Shown: positions 26,322 to 34,770, numbered from the stretch's first letter. The stretch: DNA of 64,000 nucleotides from Rhodopirellula islandica (GCF_001027925.1 NZ_LECT01000017.1:186001-250000), one strand, 5' to 3'. A program made the numbers and translations. The notes: a model not told the origin generated them from the letters alone.

Positions 26322-27995
26322 ATGAACATTTGCCATTGCCTGACACCCACCTGCATAGCCGCTCGTTGGAGGCCCGTGATCCACGTGTCCTTGTGTGCGC
26401 TGTTCTCACTGGCGAGTGTTGTTAGCGACGTGTGGGCCCAGGAACCAATCGAGAAGGTCCCGTCGCTGAAGGCGATGACGTGGAACATCTGGCATGGTGG
26501 CCGTGAAGATGGCGAAACCGTTGGTCCTCAGCGGGTGGCGGAGGTAATCCGAGACTCGGGGGCGGACTTGGTCGCCATGCAGGAAACGTACGGTTCCGGC
26601 GAGCGTATCTCGAACGCCTTGGAGTTCCACTTTCATCCTCGTGGAACAAATGTTTCGATCCACAGTCGCTATCCGGTGATCGAAGACATTTCCGTTTTCG
26701 AAGAATTCAAGTGCGTCGGGGCGTTGGTGGAACTGCCGGACGGGGATCGAGTGGCGTTCTACAGTGTGTGGCTTCCCTACAAAGCCGACATTTGGGCGTC
26801 TCACGGTCGAGATGGCTTGGACGAGGCTCATTTGGCGACCCAGTGCGATGTGTCACGAGATGACTTGCAGAAGATCTTGGGCCTCATCGATGAGCGTTTG
26901 AAAGACGATCAGTACGCAGACACGACCGTGCTGATTGCCGGCGATTTCAATTCCATGTCGCATTTGGATTACGGCGAAATCAGTCGCGACCAATATGGGC
27001 ACCAGGTCAAATGGCCGACCAGCATGGTCATGAAGCATGCCGGTTTTCGTGATTCCTACCGGGAAGTGAATCCGGTGGTCAGTCGAGTGAAGGACTCGAC
27101 TTGGAGTCCTCGCTTCATTGAGCAGGAGCAAGATCGGATCGATTTCCTTTACTATCGATCCCAGCGCTGGCGTGCCAAAAGTTCGTCGGTGGTAAACGAG
27201 CACGAAGACTGGTTTCCTTCCGATCACGCGGCGGTTTTGACGGAGTTTGAACGCGGCGACATGGCAGGGTCCGACGCACTCGAAAACATCAAGCTCAAAG
27301 CGGTTGCCTACAACATTCGGCACGGGGTCGGTGTCGACAACGAGTTGGCATTGATGCGAGTTGCGAAGCGACTGCATGACCTGAAACCTGATTTGGTGGG
27401 GTTGGCTGAAGTCGATCAGAATTGTCGTCGCAGTGGCAATCGAAATCAGGCGGCTGAGTTGGGGCGAGCGCTCGACATGCACGCGGCTTTCGGGAAATTC
27501 ATGGAACATGACGGTGGTGCGTATGGAATGGGAATCCTGTCCGAGCATCCCATTGTCGAAGTGACATCGCTGGACCTTCCACCCGGCGGTGAGCCGCGGA
27601 TCGCCTTGTTGGCCGAGGTGCTGTTGCCCAATGACCAGCGTGTGTTGGTGGTCCATGTCCATTTCGATTGGATCGATGACGACGAGGTCCGTTTTTCACA
27701 AGCGAGCACGCTTCAGAAGCACTTGAAGACGGTCGAGTTGCCGATCGTCCTGCTCGGTGATTTCAACGATCAGCCGGGCTCCAGAACCTTGGAATTGTTT
27801 CAGGACTTTGTCGAAGCGGACAAACCTGAGTCAGCCAATTTGACCTGGCCCGCAGATCACCCAGAGATTGAAATCGACTTCATCTTTGCTTCTCCCCCGA
27901 ATCGATGGTCCGTTGGGGAAACACGAGTGGTTCCCGAGTCCGTGGTCTCGGATCACCGACCTGTGATCAGCGAGTTGCGTCTGCGTTCGGAGTGA
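26322..27995 (+). CDS. Exported protein with two tandem endonuclease/exonuclease/phosphatase domains
   Basis: 557 residues from ATG 26322, chosen because it begins a signal peptide (SLCALFSLASVVSDVWAQE); the open frame extends to 26214. Domain 1 (about 45-310) has MTWNIWHGG, DLVAMQE, LIAGDFNSMSH, DRIDFLYY and PSDHAAVLTEF. Domain 2 (about 320-555) repeats the whole catalytic set: AVAYNIRHGVG, DLVGLAEVD, VVHVHFDW, LLGDFNDQPGS, IDFIFAS and VSDHRPVISEL. All metal and catalytic residues (N, E, D-x-N, D, S-D-H) appear in both copies. The superfamily cleaves phosphoester bonds in nucleic acids, inositol phosphates or sphingomyelin; substrate is not determinable. Two active copies in one exported chain is unusual. 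Confidence 0.88.
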   Translation: MNICHCLTPTCIAARWRPVIHVSLCALFSLASVVSDVWAQEPIEKVPSLKAMTWNIWHGGREDGETVGPQRVAEVIRDSGADLVAMQETYGSGERISNALEFHFHPRGTNVSIHSRYPVIEDISVFEEFKCVGALVELPDGDRVAFYSVWLPYKADIWASHGRDGLDEAHLATQCDVSRDDLQKILGLIDERLKDDQYADTTVLIAGDFNSMSHLDYGEISRDQYGHQVKWPTSMVMKHAGFRDSYREVNPVVSRVKDSTWSPRFIEQEQDRIDFLYYRSQRWRAKSSSVVNEHEDWFPSDHAAVLTEFERGDMAGSDALENIKLKAVAYNIRHGVGVDNELALMRVAKRLHDLKPDLVGLAEVDQNCRRSGNRNQAAELGRALDMHAAFGKFMEHDGGAYGMGILSEHPIVEVTSLDLPPGGEPRIALLAEVLLPNDQRVLVVHVHFDWIDDDEVRFSQASTLQKHLKTVELPIVLLGDFNDQPGSRTLELFQDFVEADKPESANLTWPADHPEIEIDFIFASPPNRWSVGETRVVPESVVSDHRPVISELRLRSE

Positions 27996-28314
27996 GACGG
28001 GCCAAGCACAATCCAAGGGTGGAATCGGCTTCCAGCCTGCGGTTTGCATGGATGCGAAAGATCATCGCAGGCCTCCTTGAAAGTAGTGACGCGATGAGAC
28101 GCCCATCATTGCGAAAAGTAGCAAATTTTCTCTCGCACGTGGAGGTTCCAGAACGGGTGACAATTAAAAATGGAGGCCGTGAGGGAAACCAGGGCGACGA
28201 TATCCCGTTTTGAGTTAGCAGAACAGAGGGTCCTGCCCTTTCCATAGTCGCTTGATCAGGCAAAGTTGTTGAACAGACAATCCACCAGCCGTTCCGAATT
28301 AAGGACGATATTCG
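27996..28314. other. Intergenic, no supported gene
   Basis: About 320 bases between the EEP gene and the SEC-C gene. No conserved motif, repeat or clear hairpin recognised. The promoter of the following gene is presumably here. Confidence 0.4.
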
Positions 28315-30123
28315 ATGACGTTTTCTGCAGCCAAGATTGAAACCGAGGACCTCATCGAGTCACTCGGTCGGTTTCGAAGTTCGGTGTTGCCTGCCGGGGT
28401 GATGCGTGAACTGATGCAACGGGGCTCGGAAGTGATGCCTGCGTTGATCGCGAGGATGGATCGAGCGATTGAGTCGAAGGAACTGGGGCTCGGCAGCGAG
28501 TACCCGGAAGCCTTTTTTTGTTACCACTTGCTGGGCATCGACCCACAGCCGAGTTTACAAGCATGGTTTGATCGGCTGTTTCGCTGTGATGATGACAGGA
28601 TGGAAAGGGTCTGCGGCGAGATCACGGGCCGGTTCACCCGTGCAATCTTGACCGCGATCGCCGATCGCGAAGATATCACGGCATTTTGCCAATGGCTGGA
28701 CTCGCTGGTCCAGGATGATCAGGTCAGCGACTACATCAAGCTGCAAGTGGTTGAAGTGTTGTTCAATCTCGTCGCTGACAACGCACTGGACGATGCCACG
28801 GCGGTTCAGTGGGTGCGGACTTGGATGGAACAGCGACAAACGCACAAATTTGACTTGTTTTCATCAATGGCGATGACATCGTTGATCGATGTTGGCGGCA
28901 GCGATTTCAAATCGTTGGCGGAGGAATGTTTCAAACGAGGTCAAATCGACGATGACTATGTGGGGCTGGAATCTTTCCAAGGGATGGCCAGCGAACGCCA
29001 AACAACGTTCTCGCGAGAGCAATTGGAGATCGACCAGCAGATCGTTTCCAATCCGATCGAATATTTGGCCGATTGGCATGCATTCGCATGGACAACCGAT
29101 GATTTGGATCGGCATCGGGCACATTGCAAAAGACTGCCTGAGGCCTTTTCAATTCGTTCTGATCGAGCTGAGCCCAATCAGATCGACGGGTGGTTGGCGG
29201 AGCTGGATCAATCGAATTTCAAGAACTATCCGTTCGAAGCGGTCGAGAATCTGAACCGGTTCATTGGCCAAGTCTTTCGACCGCTCACCTCCCGAGTTCG
29301 ACGCGGCATCGAATCAGCCCGGCGTGACGAACCAAGTTCCAACAATGGCCCCTACCTCGCGACGATCCTGCTCACGCACAATTCCCAATCACGCGAAGTC
29401 TTGATTGACGATGCGGATCTGTTGTTGGAACTCCTGGATCTTCCCAAACACCAACGGGAAGAATGGTTCGGCGCATCGATCGAACCGGGATTGGTCGAGG
29501 GATTGGCTCATGCTCTGGTGGGGAAGACAGAGCCGATTGTGGAACGGATCCAGGATTGCAATCGAAAGGAGTTCGATCGAGCCGCTTTGGTTTCGTACTT
29601 CATTGTTTCAGTCTATTTCCAGTACCTGAACCGTGGTGAGTGCATCGAAACCCTGCGTCAGCTTTGGACAACTCTGAGTCAACAGGAAACGGATGGTGAC
29701 GAAGGCGCGATGATGTCCAAGACGGCCATCTTTGATGCAGCCTGTTTGCTTTCGTTGCCCGAGAGCGACCCGCTGATGCAACAGGCCGCCCGCGAGGGAG
29801 TCTCCCATCATCGGTTGAGTGCCGAATCGGCAAAGGTGTGTCGCGAGCAACCAGAGAACGCTGCGAAAGTGGTGCGTTCTGACGTGTTGCCACCGTACTC
29901 CCTGGTCGACGTGATTTCGGAAGGTGGCAAATTCGCTGTCACCGCGCTCCATCGCAACCCGATAACGCAGGCACGGGGGTTCACCGCGTTGAGATCCTCG
30001 GACTTGACTCCGGAACCGCAACTTAGCGGCACCCTGAGAAGCGCGGAACCCAAGGTGGGGCGGAACGACCCGTGTCCGTGTGGCAGCAACAAGAAGTACA
30101 AAAAGTGCTGCCTTCGACGTTAA
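28315..30123 (+). CDS. Large helical protein with C-terminal SEC-C zinc-binding motif
   Basis: 602 residues. The C-terminus is a clear SEC-C motif (VGRNDPCPCGSNKKYKKCC), the zinc-binding module also found at the end of SecA and in many uncharacterised proteins. The preceding 570 residues are mainly helical, with HEAT-like character in the first 230 (LMQRGSEVMPALIARMDRA) and a segment related to uncharacterised SEC-C proteins (WHAFAWTTDDLDRHRAHCKR). No catalytic motif is visible. ATG 28315 has no strong ribosome binding site. Role unknown; SEC-C can mediate contacts with SecB or the ribosome in other proteins. A transposase remnant follows 5 bases after the stop. Confidence 0.75.
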   Translation: MTFSAAKIETEDLIESLGRFRSSVLPAGVMRELMQRGSEVMPALIARMDRAIESKELGLGSEYPEAFFCYHLLGIDPQPSLQAWFDRLFRCDDDRMERVCGEITGRFTRAILTAIADREDITAFCQWLDSLVQDDQVSDYIKLQVVEVLFNLVADNALDDATAVQWVRTWMEQRQTHKFDLFSSMAMTSLIDVGGSDFKSLAEECFKRGQIDDDYVGLESFQGMASERQTTFSREQLEIDQQIVSNPIEYLADWHAFAWTTDDLDRHRAHCKRLPEAFSIRSDRAEPNQIDGWLAELDQSNFKNYPFEAVENLNRFIGQVFRPLTSRVRRGIESARRDEPSSNNGPYLATILLTHNSQSREVLIDDADLLLELLDLPKHQREEWFGASIEPGLVEGLAHALVGKTEPIVERIQDCNRKEFDRAALVSYFIVSVYFQYLNRGECIETLRQLWTTLSQQETDGDEGAMMSKTAIFDAACLLSLPESDPLMQQAAREGVSHHRLSAESAKVCREQPENAAKVVRSDVLPPYSLVDVISEGGKFAVTALHRNPITQARGFTALRSSDLTPEPQLSGTLRSAEPKVGRNDPCPCGSNKKYKKCCLRR

Positions 30124-30127
30124 GAAT

Positions 30128-30490
30128 ATGGGCAGGAACGATTCCGAGCGAAGCATGGAAGCCGACCAGCAGTTTGACCGTTCCTTCGAAATGCTGCAGC
30201 AGCTTGTCAACTTCGAAGATGCGAACGAGCTTTTTGCCCAGCGAGCTCACACCGTCTTCACCGCCTGCGTTGTCCTTTGGATGCTCGTCTGCCAGCGTCT
30301 CAAGCCCGATGCCTCACTCGAAAACGCGGTGAAACACCTGATCGAAACTCGGCCGAGCTATCTTCCCGAGAACAAACGACTCGACGAAAACACGATCTCG
30401 ACCGCATCGGGATGTCGTTCGTTGGTTTGCCGAGGAAGTCAGCTCCATCCTGGGCGTGCCCCGGCATGGCCTCAGCCGCCCAGATTTTGA
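30128..30490 (+). pseudogene. N-terminal remnant of an IS4-type transposase
   Basis: From ATG 30128 the frame encodes a segment resembling the N-terminus of IS4-family transposases common in Rhodopirellula (AQRAHTVFTACVVLWMLVCQ, RLKPDASLENAVKHLIETRP, SYLPENKRLDENTIST). Similarity stops near 30415. A different frame then continues with DVVRWFAEEVSSILG, as expected slightly further along such a transposase, so a small deletion or frameshift is likely. The catalytic DDE region is absent. An ATTTACA triplet repeat starts just after. The match is from memory of the family, not a search. Confidence 0.6.
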
Positions 30491-30594
30491 AATTTACAAT
30501 TTACAATTTACAATTTCACTTTTTCAATCCGCCCCTTCTCCTCACCACCTGTCGCCGCTCCGCGACTTGCCGCGCATGATGCCGGCGCCCAAAA

Positions 30595-30615
30595 CCTCGG
30601 GTTGAAAACCCGAGG
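30595..30615. repeat. Short palindrome of the CTCGGGTTGAAAACCCGAG type, copy 1
   Basis: CCTCGGG-TTGAAAA-CCCGAGG, 7-bp perfect stem. The same motif recurs as CCTTGGG/CCCAAGG at 31078-31098 and in inverted form at 31177-31197, each beside CGCTCCGCG-type sequence (for example CCGCGGAGCGG). It is one of several small planctomycete intergenic hairpin families. Confidence 0.6.
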
Positions 30616-30619
30616 CTAG

Positions 30620-30735
30620 TGGTCTGTCAGGACTTGTTTTTAGGGTAGTGGACGAGGCCACGAGTCCTGAACTGGCGTCGAATCCAAGGACTCGTGGCCT
30701 CGTCCACTACCCTAAAAACAAGTCCTGACAGACCA
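30620..30735. repeat. Long perfect palindrome, copy 1 (49-bp arms, 18-base loop)
   Basis: Left arm 30620-30668 begins TGGTCTGTCAGGACTTG and ends CACGAGTCCT. Right arm 30687-30735 is its exact reverse complement. The loop is GAACTGGCGTCGAATCCA. A second copy, with a diverged left arm and the loop in reverse orientation, lies at 32636-32758. Both are preceded by CTAG. No coding capacity is evident; likely a small palindromic mobile or structural element. Confidence 0.85.
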
Positions 30736-31357
30736 TTAGCCAGCGGGCAACGCCCGTGGACCAGGAAAACACACTTCCATTTTGGCCAACGGCCAAGTTC
30801 AATCCAAAACGTGTGGGTTGATGTTGGCCGTTGGCCAACCAATTTCCCTTCGTTCTCGATTCCAGGGGCGATGCCCCTGGCTTCGAGGAGGATGGCCGTT
30901 GGCCAACAAAACCGACTGCAAAAACGCAACTTCAAAACTGACGCGTCGGGTTTCCATTTCGGCGGGCTTGCACGCCCATTGTACGGGGATTCGACGTGGG
31001 GGATTGTTCTGCGACGGGGCGGGGAAACAACTGTCGTCGCTCCGCGACTTGGGGGACTTTGTGTCGTGGGCGTGTGACCTTGGGTTGAAAACCCAAGGCT
31101 TTCGGCTTCTGTCGCTCGGCGACTGGTGGTGGATGTCGGGGTGATCGAACAACCGCGGAGCGGTGACAGTTGTCAGCCTCGGGTTTTCAACCCGAGGTCT
31201 TGGGCTCGCCCTCTCGCTCGACAAGCCGCGGAGCGGCGACAGGTGTCGAGCGAAGAGATGGGGCGGATGGCGAATCGGCACTCAAGTTGCTTTGTCGGAT
31301 GGCTCCTGCCAACATGATTGCCAGATCCGTCTCCCTTTCCGAACAAGGTCCCCTCCA
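30736..31357. other. Repeat-rich intergenic region upstream of thioredoxin
   Basis: About 620 bases with several copies of TTGGCCAACGGCC-like motifs (30783-30840, 30890-30910), GCGATGCCCCTGG, and the CCTTGGG/CCTCGGG palindromes at 31078-31098 and 31177-31197, plus CCGCGGAGCGG repeats at 31153 and 31229. Open frames cross it on both strands, but their composition reflects repeats. No gene supported. Confidence 0.6.
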
Positions 31358-31771
31358 TTGAATATTGTCTGCTCCCAGTGTGCGGCATTGAATCGAGTGC
31401 CGGAAGCCAAACGGCACGACAAACCCGTGTGCGGGAAGTGCAAAACCCCGCTTCTGCCCAATCGCCCCGTCGAGCTTTCCGAAGCGACGTTCGCCAAGTT
31501 CGTTGGCCGAACCGAAGTGCCAGTCCTCGTCGATTTCTGGGCGTCGTGGTGTGGTCCATGTCGCATGATGGCCCCTGCCTTCGCCGAGGCGGCGACGACG
31601 CTCTCCCCGCAAGTCATTCTGGCGAAGCTCAATACCGAAGAGGCCCCGCAAACCGCATCGAAGTTTGGCATCTCAGGAATCCCAACGTTGATTCTGTTCA
31701 AACATGGCGTGGAAGTGGCGAGACAGTCGGGAGTGCTCAATGCACAACAAATCGCCCAGTTCGTGTCATAG
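31358..31771 (+). CDS. trxC: Thioredoxin with N-terminal zinc ribbon (thioredoxin 2 type)
   Basis: 137 residues from TTG 31358. This start gives NIVCSQCAALNRVPEAK and later CGKC, the four-cysteine zinc ribbon of TrxC-type thioredoxins, directly comparable to the MNxVCxxCxxxNRxP opening of E. coli TrxC. The longer open frame upstream runs through repeats. The thioredoxin domain has DFWASWCGPCRMMAP with the WCGPC redox site, cis-proline in GISGIPTLILF, and terminal QQIAQFV. It is a cytoplasmic disulphide reductase, probably used in oxidative stress. It stands alone on the + strand; the next gene is convergent. Confidence 0.9.
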   Translation: MNIVCSQCAALNRVPEAKRHDKPVCGKCKTPLLPNRPVELSEATFAKFVGRTEVPVLVDFWASWCGPCRMMAPAFAEAATTLSPQVILAKLNTEEAPQTASKFGISGIPTLILFKHGVEVARQSGVLNAQQIAQFVS

Positions 31772-31864
31772 CGAAATCGATATGAACCTGAGGGCCGCTG
31801 TGCAGGCGGGGCGGCGAGATTGAGAAGCGGTGCTGATCGGTCCCGTGAAGCAGCGAAGTCGCGG

Positions 31865-32458
31865 TCATCCGGCCGAAACGTCTTTTTCGTCGTCAATTGC
31901 ACCGACGAGTTGTTCCAGCACGTCTTCCAATGTGACAATTCCCAAGGTCCTGCCGGCGGACTGCACCACGGCCAGATGCACGTGCTGATCGCGAAACATG
32001 GTCAACAAATCGTCACTGCGATATTCGGGATCAACCACCAACGGTTCGACCGCCAGCGACAACACGGATTCTTGGGAGTCACCACGGATGATCGCCCGAA
32101 ACAAATCGCGAGCCAAGAGAATGCCTTGGACTTCGTCGATCGTTGCGCCGAAAATGGGATAGCGAGAAAACTCACTGTCTTGCACCTCCCCTGCCGCCTG
32201 CGAGTCATAGAGCGTGAATGCCCAATGGCTCACAAGCACGGGGCCGAGAACGTTGATCGTATTGGTCGCAATCACAATCACGACAACGGAATCACGTATT
32301 CGACGCTTGACTTGGCTCAGTCGCTTGGAACCGTAACGTTGAAGCTGGATGAGTTCTTCGACTTCTGGTTGGGTCACGCTCAGCACCGCCGCGTCCACCG
32401 CGGCCATCAGCCCCGACAACATGATGAACGCGACGAAAAGCAAGATCAGCGTTGCCAT
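31865..32458 (-). CDS. Internally deleted CNNM/CorC-type protein (partial DUF21 plus CBS pair)
   Basis: About 197 residues from ATG 32458. The first 75 residues match the start of a DUF21 (CNNM/CorC) membrane domain (LLFVAFIMLSGLMAAVDAAV, RRIRDSVVVIVIATNTINVL). The sequence then jumps within about 15 residues to CBS-domain sequence (SEFSRYPIFGATIDEVQGIL, LARDLFRAII, GRTLGIVTLEDVLEQLVG). A normal member has about 100-150 more residues here (further transmembrane helices and linker) and often a C-terminal CorC_HlyC domain, also missing. The frame is open, so a short product could be made, but magnesium transport or regulation is doubtful. The open frame upstream of 32458 translates repeat DNA and is not coding. 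Confidence 0.7.
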   Translation of the reverse strand: MATLILLFVAFIMLSGLMAAVDAAVLSVTQPEVEELIQLQRYGSKRLSQVKRRIRDSVVVIVIATNTINVLGPVLVSHWAFTLYDSQAAGEVQDSEFSRYPIFGATIDEVQGILLARDLFRAIIRGDSQESVLSLAVEPLVVDPEYRSDDLLTMFRDQHVHLAVVQSAGRTLGIVTLEDVLEQLVGAIDDEKDVSAG

Positions 32459-32565
32459 TCCAATTTCCTGTTCTCGTGCGGAAGCCCCGCCGGTCTGGGG
32501 CTCACTCGCACAGGGGTTCGGTGATCTGCCACGAACTCGACCAAGACAGCATCGTTTTGCCCGCG

Positions 32566-32819
32566 AAGCAGATCGGCAGAAGTGATCTGGCACAACCATG
32601 TGACCCGTTTGGGCGTTCATCCTGGTTGTACCTAGTGGTCCGTCAAAGTTAAAAGTTAGGGTTGATCGTAGTGGACGAGGCCACGAGTCCTTGGATTCGA
32701 CGCCAGTTCAGGACTCGTGACCTCGTCCACTACCCTAACGACAAGTCCTGACAGACCACGAGGAGCAACAAGGCGACTCAAAACGGTTCCAATGTCGAAA
32801 GACTCCTGCCGATCTGCTT
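32566..32819. repeat. MITE-like repeat, copy 2, carrying a nested palindrome
   Basis: Ends AAGCAGATCGGCAGAA (32566-32581) and TCCTGCCGATCTGCTT (32804-32819) are the family terminal inverted repeats. The core TGACCCGTTTGGGCGTTCAT is present on the left and CAATGTCGAAAGAC on the right. The second 116-bp-type palindrome is inserted in the middle (32636-32758), so this copy was present first. Confidence 0.8.
32636..32758. repeat. Long palindrome, copy 2, nested in a MITE-like element
   Basis: Shares GTGGACGAGGCCACGAGTCC and its complement with copy 1 at 30620-30735. The right arm is nearly identical. The left outer arm has diverged (CGTCAAAGTTAAAAGTTAGG against CTGTCAGGACTTGTTTTTAG). The 18-base loop is the reverse complement of copy 1's loop, so the element sits in the opposite orientation. 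Confidence 0.8.
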
Positions 32820-32922
32820 CGAATCGGGGTGAATGATCGTGATTTCCGGCGTCGTGAGCTTCCATCTCGATGACAAATGCTTCGACGCCGTGAACGTTTT
32901 GATAGATCATCGTGTGGCTCAT
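32656..32922 (-). CDS. Possible small protein whose 3' part is repeat DNA
   Basis: ATG 32922 is preceded by GGGAG at good spacing. The first 35 residues (MSHTMIYQNVHGVEAFVIEM) are non-repeat, then the frame enters the MITE-like element at 32819 and the nested palindrome and ends at 32656. Either a small gene was truncated by the insertion and borrowed a stop from it, or this is chance. No family recognised. Confidence 0.3.
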   Translation of the reverse strand: MSHTMIYQNVHGVEAFVIEMEAHDAGNHDHSPRFEADRQESFDIGTVLSRLVAPRGLSGLVVRVVDEVTSPELASNPRTRGLVHYDQP

Positions 32923-33035
32923 GTTTGATTGCTCCCTGAGGTGCATGAAACGCATTTTTCTACCTTGCGAGATTGCAATTCACGGGCCGAAGAGGTGGCG
33001 CGGATCTTGCTGCGATGGGACGCGGAGGTTCAACA

Positions 33036-33962
33036 ATGACTGAAACAAGAAAACTCGATCACCCTTGGTTGATTGCCGTTTGGCCTGGTATGGGGCACGT
33101 GGCCTTGAGTGCCGGTTACTACCTGATGTCCAAGTTGGGCATGAGTCAATTCGCGGAGATGTCAGCGGACGAACTGTTTGATGTGGACTCCGCGATCGTG
33201 CAGGATGGCTTGGTGCAGCGCCCCCATCGACCGCGCAGCCGAGTGTTTGCATGGAAGGCACCGCCGGGTGGACGTGACGTCATCGTGTTCATTGGCGAGT
33301 TTCAACCGCAAATGGGCAAGTTGCCGTTTTGCGAACGACTAATCGACTTCGCTCGGGACCACGGTGTCGAGCGATTGTTCACATTCGCGGCAATGGCCAC
33401 CGACATGCAACCGGGCACCGACGCTCGCGTTTTCGCGGCCGCGACTGAGCAGTCGTTGCTCGACGAGATCGAGCCCTTCGGCGTGAAGATTCTCGATGAC
33501 GGGCACATCGGTGGGCTCAATGGCGTGTTGTTGGCAGCGGCCGCCGAAAAGGGGATGCCGGGCGTTTGCTTGCTGGGCGAGATGCCGCACTTGTTTGTCC
33601 AGTTGCTGTATCCCAAGGCATCCCTGGCTGTGCTGCGGGTGTTCTTGCAGATGTCCCAGATTGAAATGGACTTGGCCGAATTGGCACAGCACGCCGAACA
33701 AACGGAGCATCGATTGGGGCAGATTGTGGCCCAGGTGCGGCGGAAACTGGAACCTCAGCCCGAGGAAGCGGAGGAACCGGCAGGCGAAGATTGGAAGGTC
33801 GCTTCGCAACTAGCCGACGAAGACGAACAACGCATTGAATCGCTGTTTGAGATCGCCGCTGCTGACCGTAGCCGCGCGTTTGAGTTGAAAGCGGAGTTGG
33901 ACCGATTGCAAGTTTTCGAAGACTACGAGGATCGGTTCTTGGATCTATTCAAGTCGCCATGA
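33036..33962 (+). CDS. PAC2 family protein (proteasome-assembly-chaperone-like)
   Basis: 308 residues from ATG 33036, preceded by GGAGG with 7-base spacing; the frame is open to 32973. The PAC2 fold is indicated by HPWLIAVWPGMGHVALSAGY, DVIVFIGEFQPQ, ERLFTFAAMATDM, GGLNGVLLAAAAEKGMPGVC and LLGEMPHLF. The C-terminal 90 residues are acidic and helical (EDEQRIESLFEIAAADRSRA, FEDYEDRFLDLF). PAC2 proteins in archaea and actinobacteria are linked to proteasome biology, but their role in planctomycetes is unknown. It converges on an Hsp20 gene across a shared hairpin, which suggests nothing more than a proteostasis theme. Confidence 0.85.
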   Translation: MTETRKLDHPWLIAVWPGMGHVALSAGYYLMSKLGMSQFAEMSADELFDVDSAIVQDGLVQRPHRPRSRVFAWKAPPGGRDVIVFIGEFQPQMGKLPFCERLIDFARDHGVERLFTFAAMATDMQPGTDARVFAAATEQSLLDEIEPFGVKILDDGHIGGLNGVLLAAAAEKGMPGVCLLGEMPHLFVQLLYPKASLAVLRVFLQMSQIEMDLAELAQHAEQTEHRLGQIVAQVRRKLEPQPEEAEEPAGEDWKVASQLADEDEQRIESLFEIAAADRSRAFELKAELDRLQVFEDYEDRFLDLFKSP

Positions 33963-33975
33963 CATCACAAAAAAA

Positions 33976-34015
33976 GATCGGTTGGATCCGTCCGAGCGGA
34001 CAGATCCAACCGATC
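33976..34015 (-). terminator. Terminator between convergent PAC2 and Hsp20 genes
   Basis: GATCGGTTGGATC (33976-33988) pairs perfectly with GATCCAACCGATC (34003-34015), and the inner TCCG/CGGA extends the stem. Read on the minus strand it is followed by TTTTTTTG, a proper U-tract, so it mainly serves the hsp20 gene; the stem may also act on the + strand. Confidence 0.8.
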
Positions 34016-34034
34016 ATGTGAACTGCCGGTGGTG

Positions 34035-34505
34035 CTATTTGGCTTTCACCGCAATGCGTTTGGCCTTGGCTTCTTCGCCTTTGGGCAAGTGGACTTCCAC
34101 GATGCCATTCTTATAGATGGCCTCGATGTTGTCGGCTTCGATACCTGACGGCACACTCATTGCTCGGTAGAACTTGCCGTAGCTGCTGAAGTGCCCATTG
34201 CCATTTTGGGAAGCGTCTTGCTCGGTCTTGTGCTCCGCTTGCAAGACCAAGCGTCCCGGAGACAACTTCACGTCGATTTCGTCCGGTTCAAATCCCGGTG
34301 CTTCGGCACGGACGACGATTTCGTCTTCGGTGTCCTGGACTTCGCAGCCCCAACCGTTGTTCCAGGTGTCATCCAAATCAGCACTCCACATTTTGTTGAG
34401 CATGCGGTCAAAGTTGGCACGAAACTGCGCCAAATCGTTTTGCGGTGCGGCTTCCATCAATTCGGAGTCGCTTTGGTGTTTCCAGGGGACCAAGTACTTC
34501 AACAT
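34035..34505 (-). CDS. Small heat-shock protein, Hsp20/alpha-crystallin family
   Basis: 156 residues from ATG 34505, which has AAGGA 10 bases upstream; the longer frame to 34550 is less likely. The alpha-crystallin domain spans about residues 50-145: VQDTEDEIVVRAEAPGFEPD, EIDVKLSPGRLVLQAEHKTE, FYRAMSVPSGIEADNIEAIY and NGIVEVHLPKGEEAK. The C-terminal I-x-V element (RIAVKAK) can dock oligomer partners. ATP-independent holdase that protects unfolding proteins, in the cytoplasm. Single-gene unit with a strong terminator. Confidence 0.92.
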   Translation of the reverse strand: MLKYLVPWKHQSDSELMEAAPQNDLAQFRANFDRMLNKMWSADLDDTWNNGWGCEVQDTEDEIVVRAEAPGFEPDEIDVKLSPGRLVLQAEHKTEQDASQNGNGHFSSYGKFYRAMSVPSGIEADNIEAIYKNGIVEVHLPKGEEAKAKRIAVKAK

Positions 34506-34770
34506 CTTTTGGGTTCCTTGAGTTTGATTTCCAAAGATCGGACTGACCATGAGAAGTCAACTTCACAGCGAGTTGGACCTTTCTGTTTCGCCAGTCCTAA
34601 ACAACGACAGTTGAAATGAAAAGCAAGTCGTGTTCCAAAGAACCATTGCATCTTGTCTTCTGCTTGCTTCCGGTGCGTCAACGCATGGATGAACTCGGCG
34701 ATTCGGTGATGGATGTCTTCTGCTTCGATGATCGAACTGCATTTCAGTCGCAGACCTGCCGAACCACGTC

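Noticed and set aside
30128-30490. Functional IS4 element
   Set aside because: Only the N-terminal part of the transposase is present; the DDE catalytic region and terminal repeats are absent.
32459-32620. N-terminal extension of the CNNM-like protein
   Set aside because: Encoded by a MITE-like repeat (TGHMVVPDHFCR is the repeat translation).
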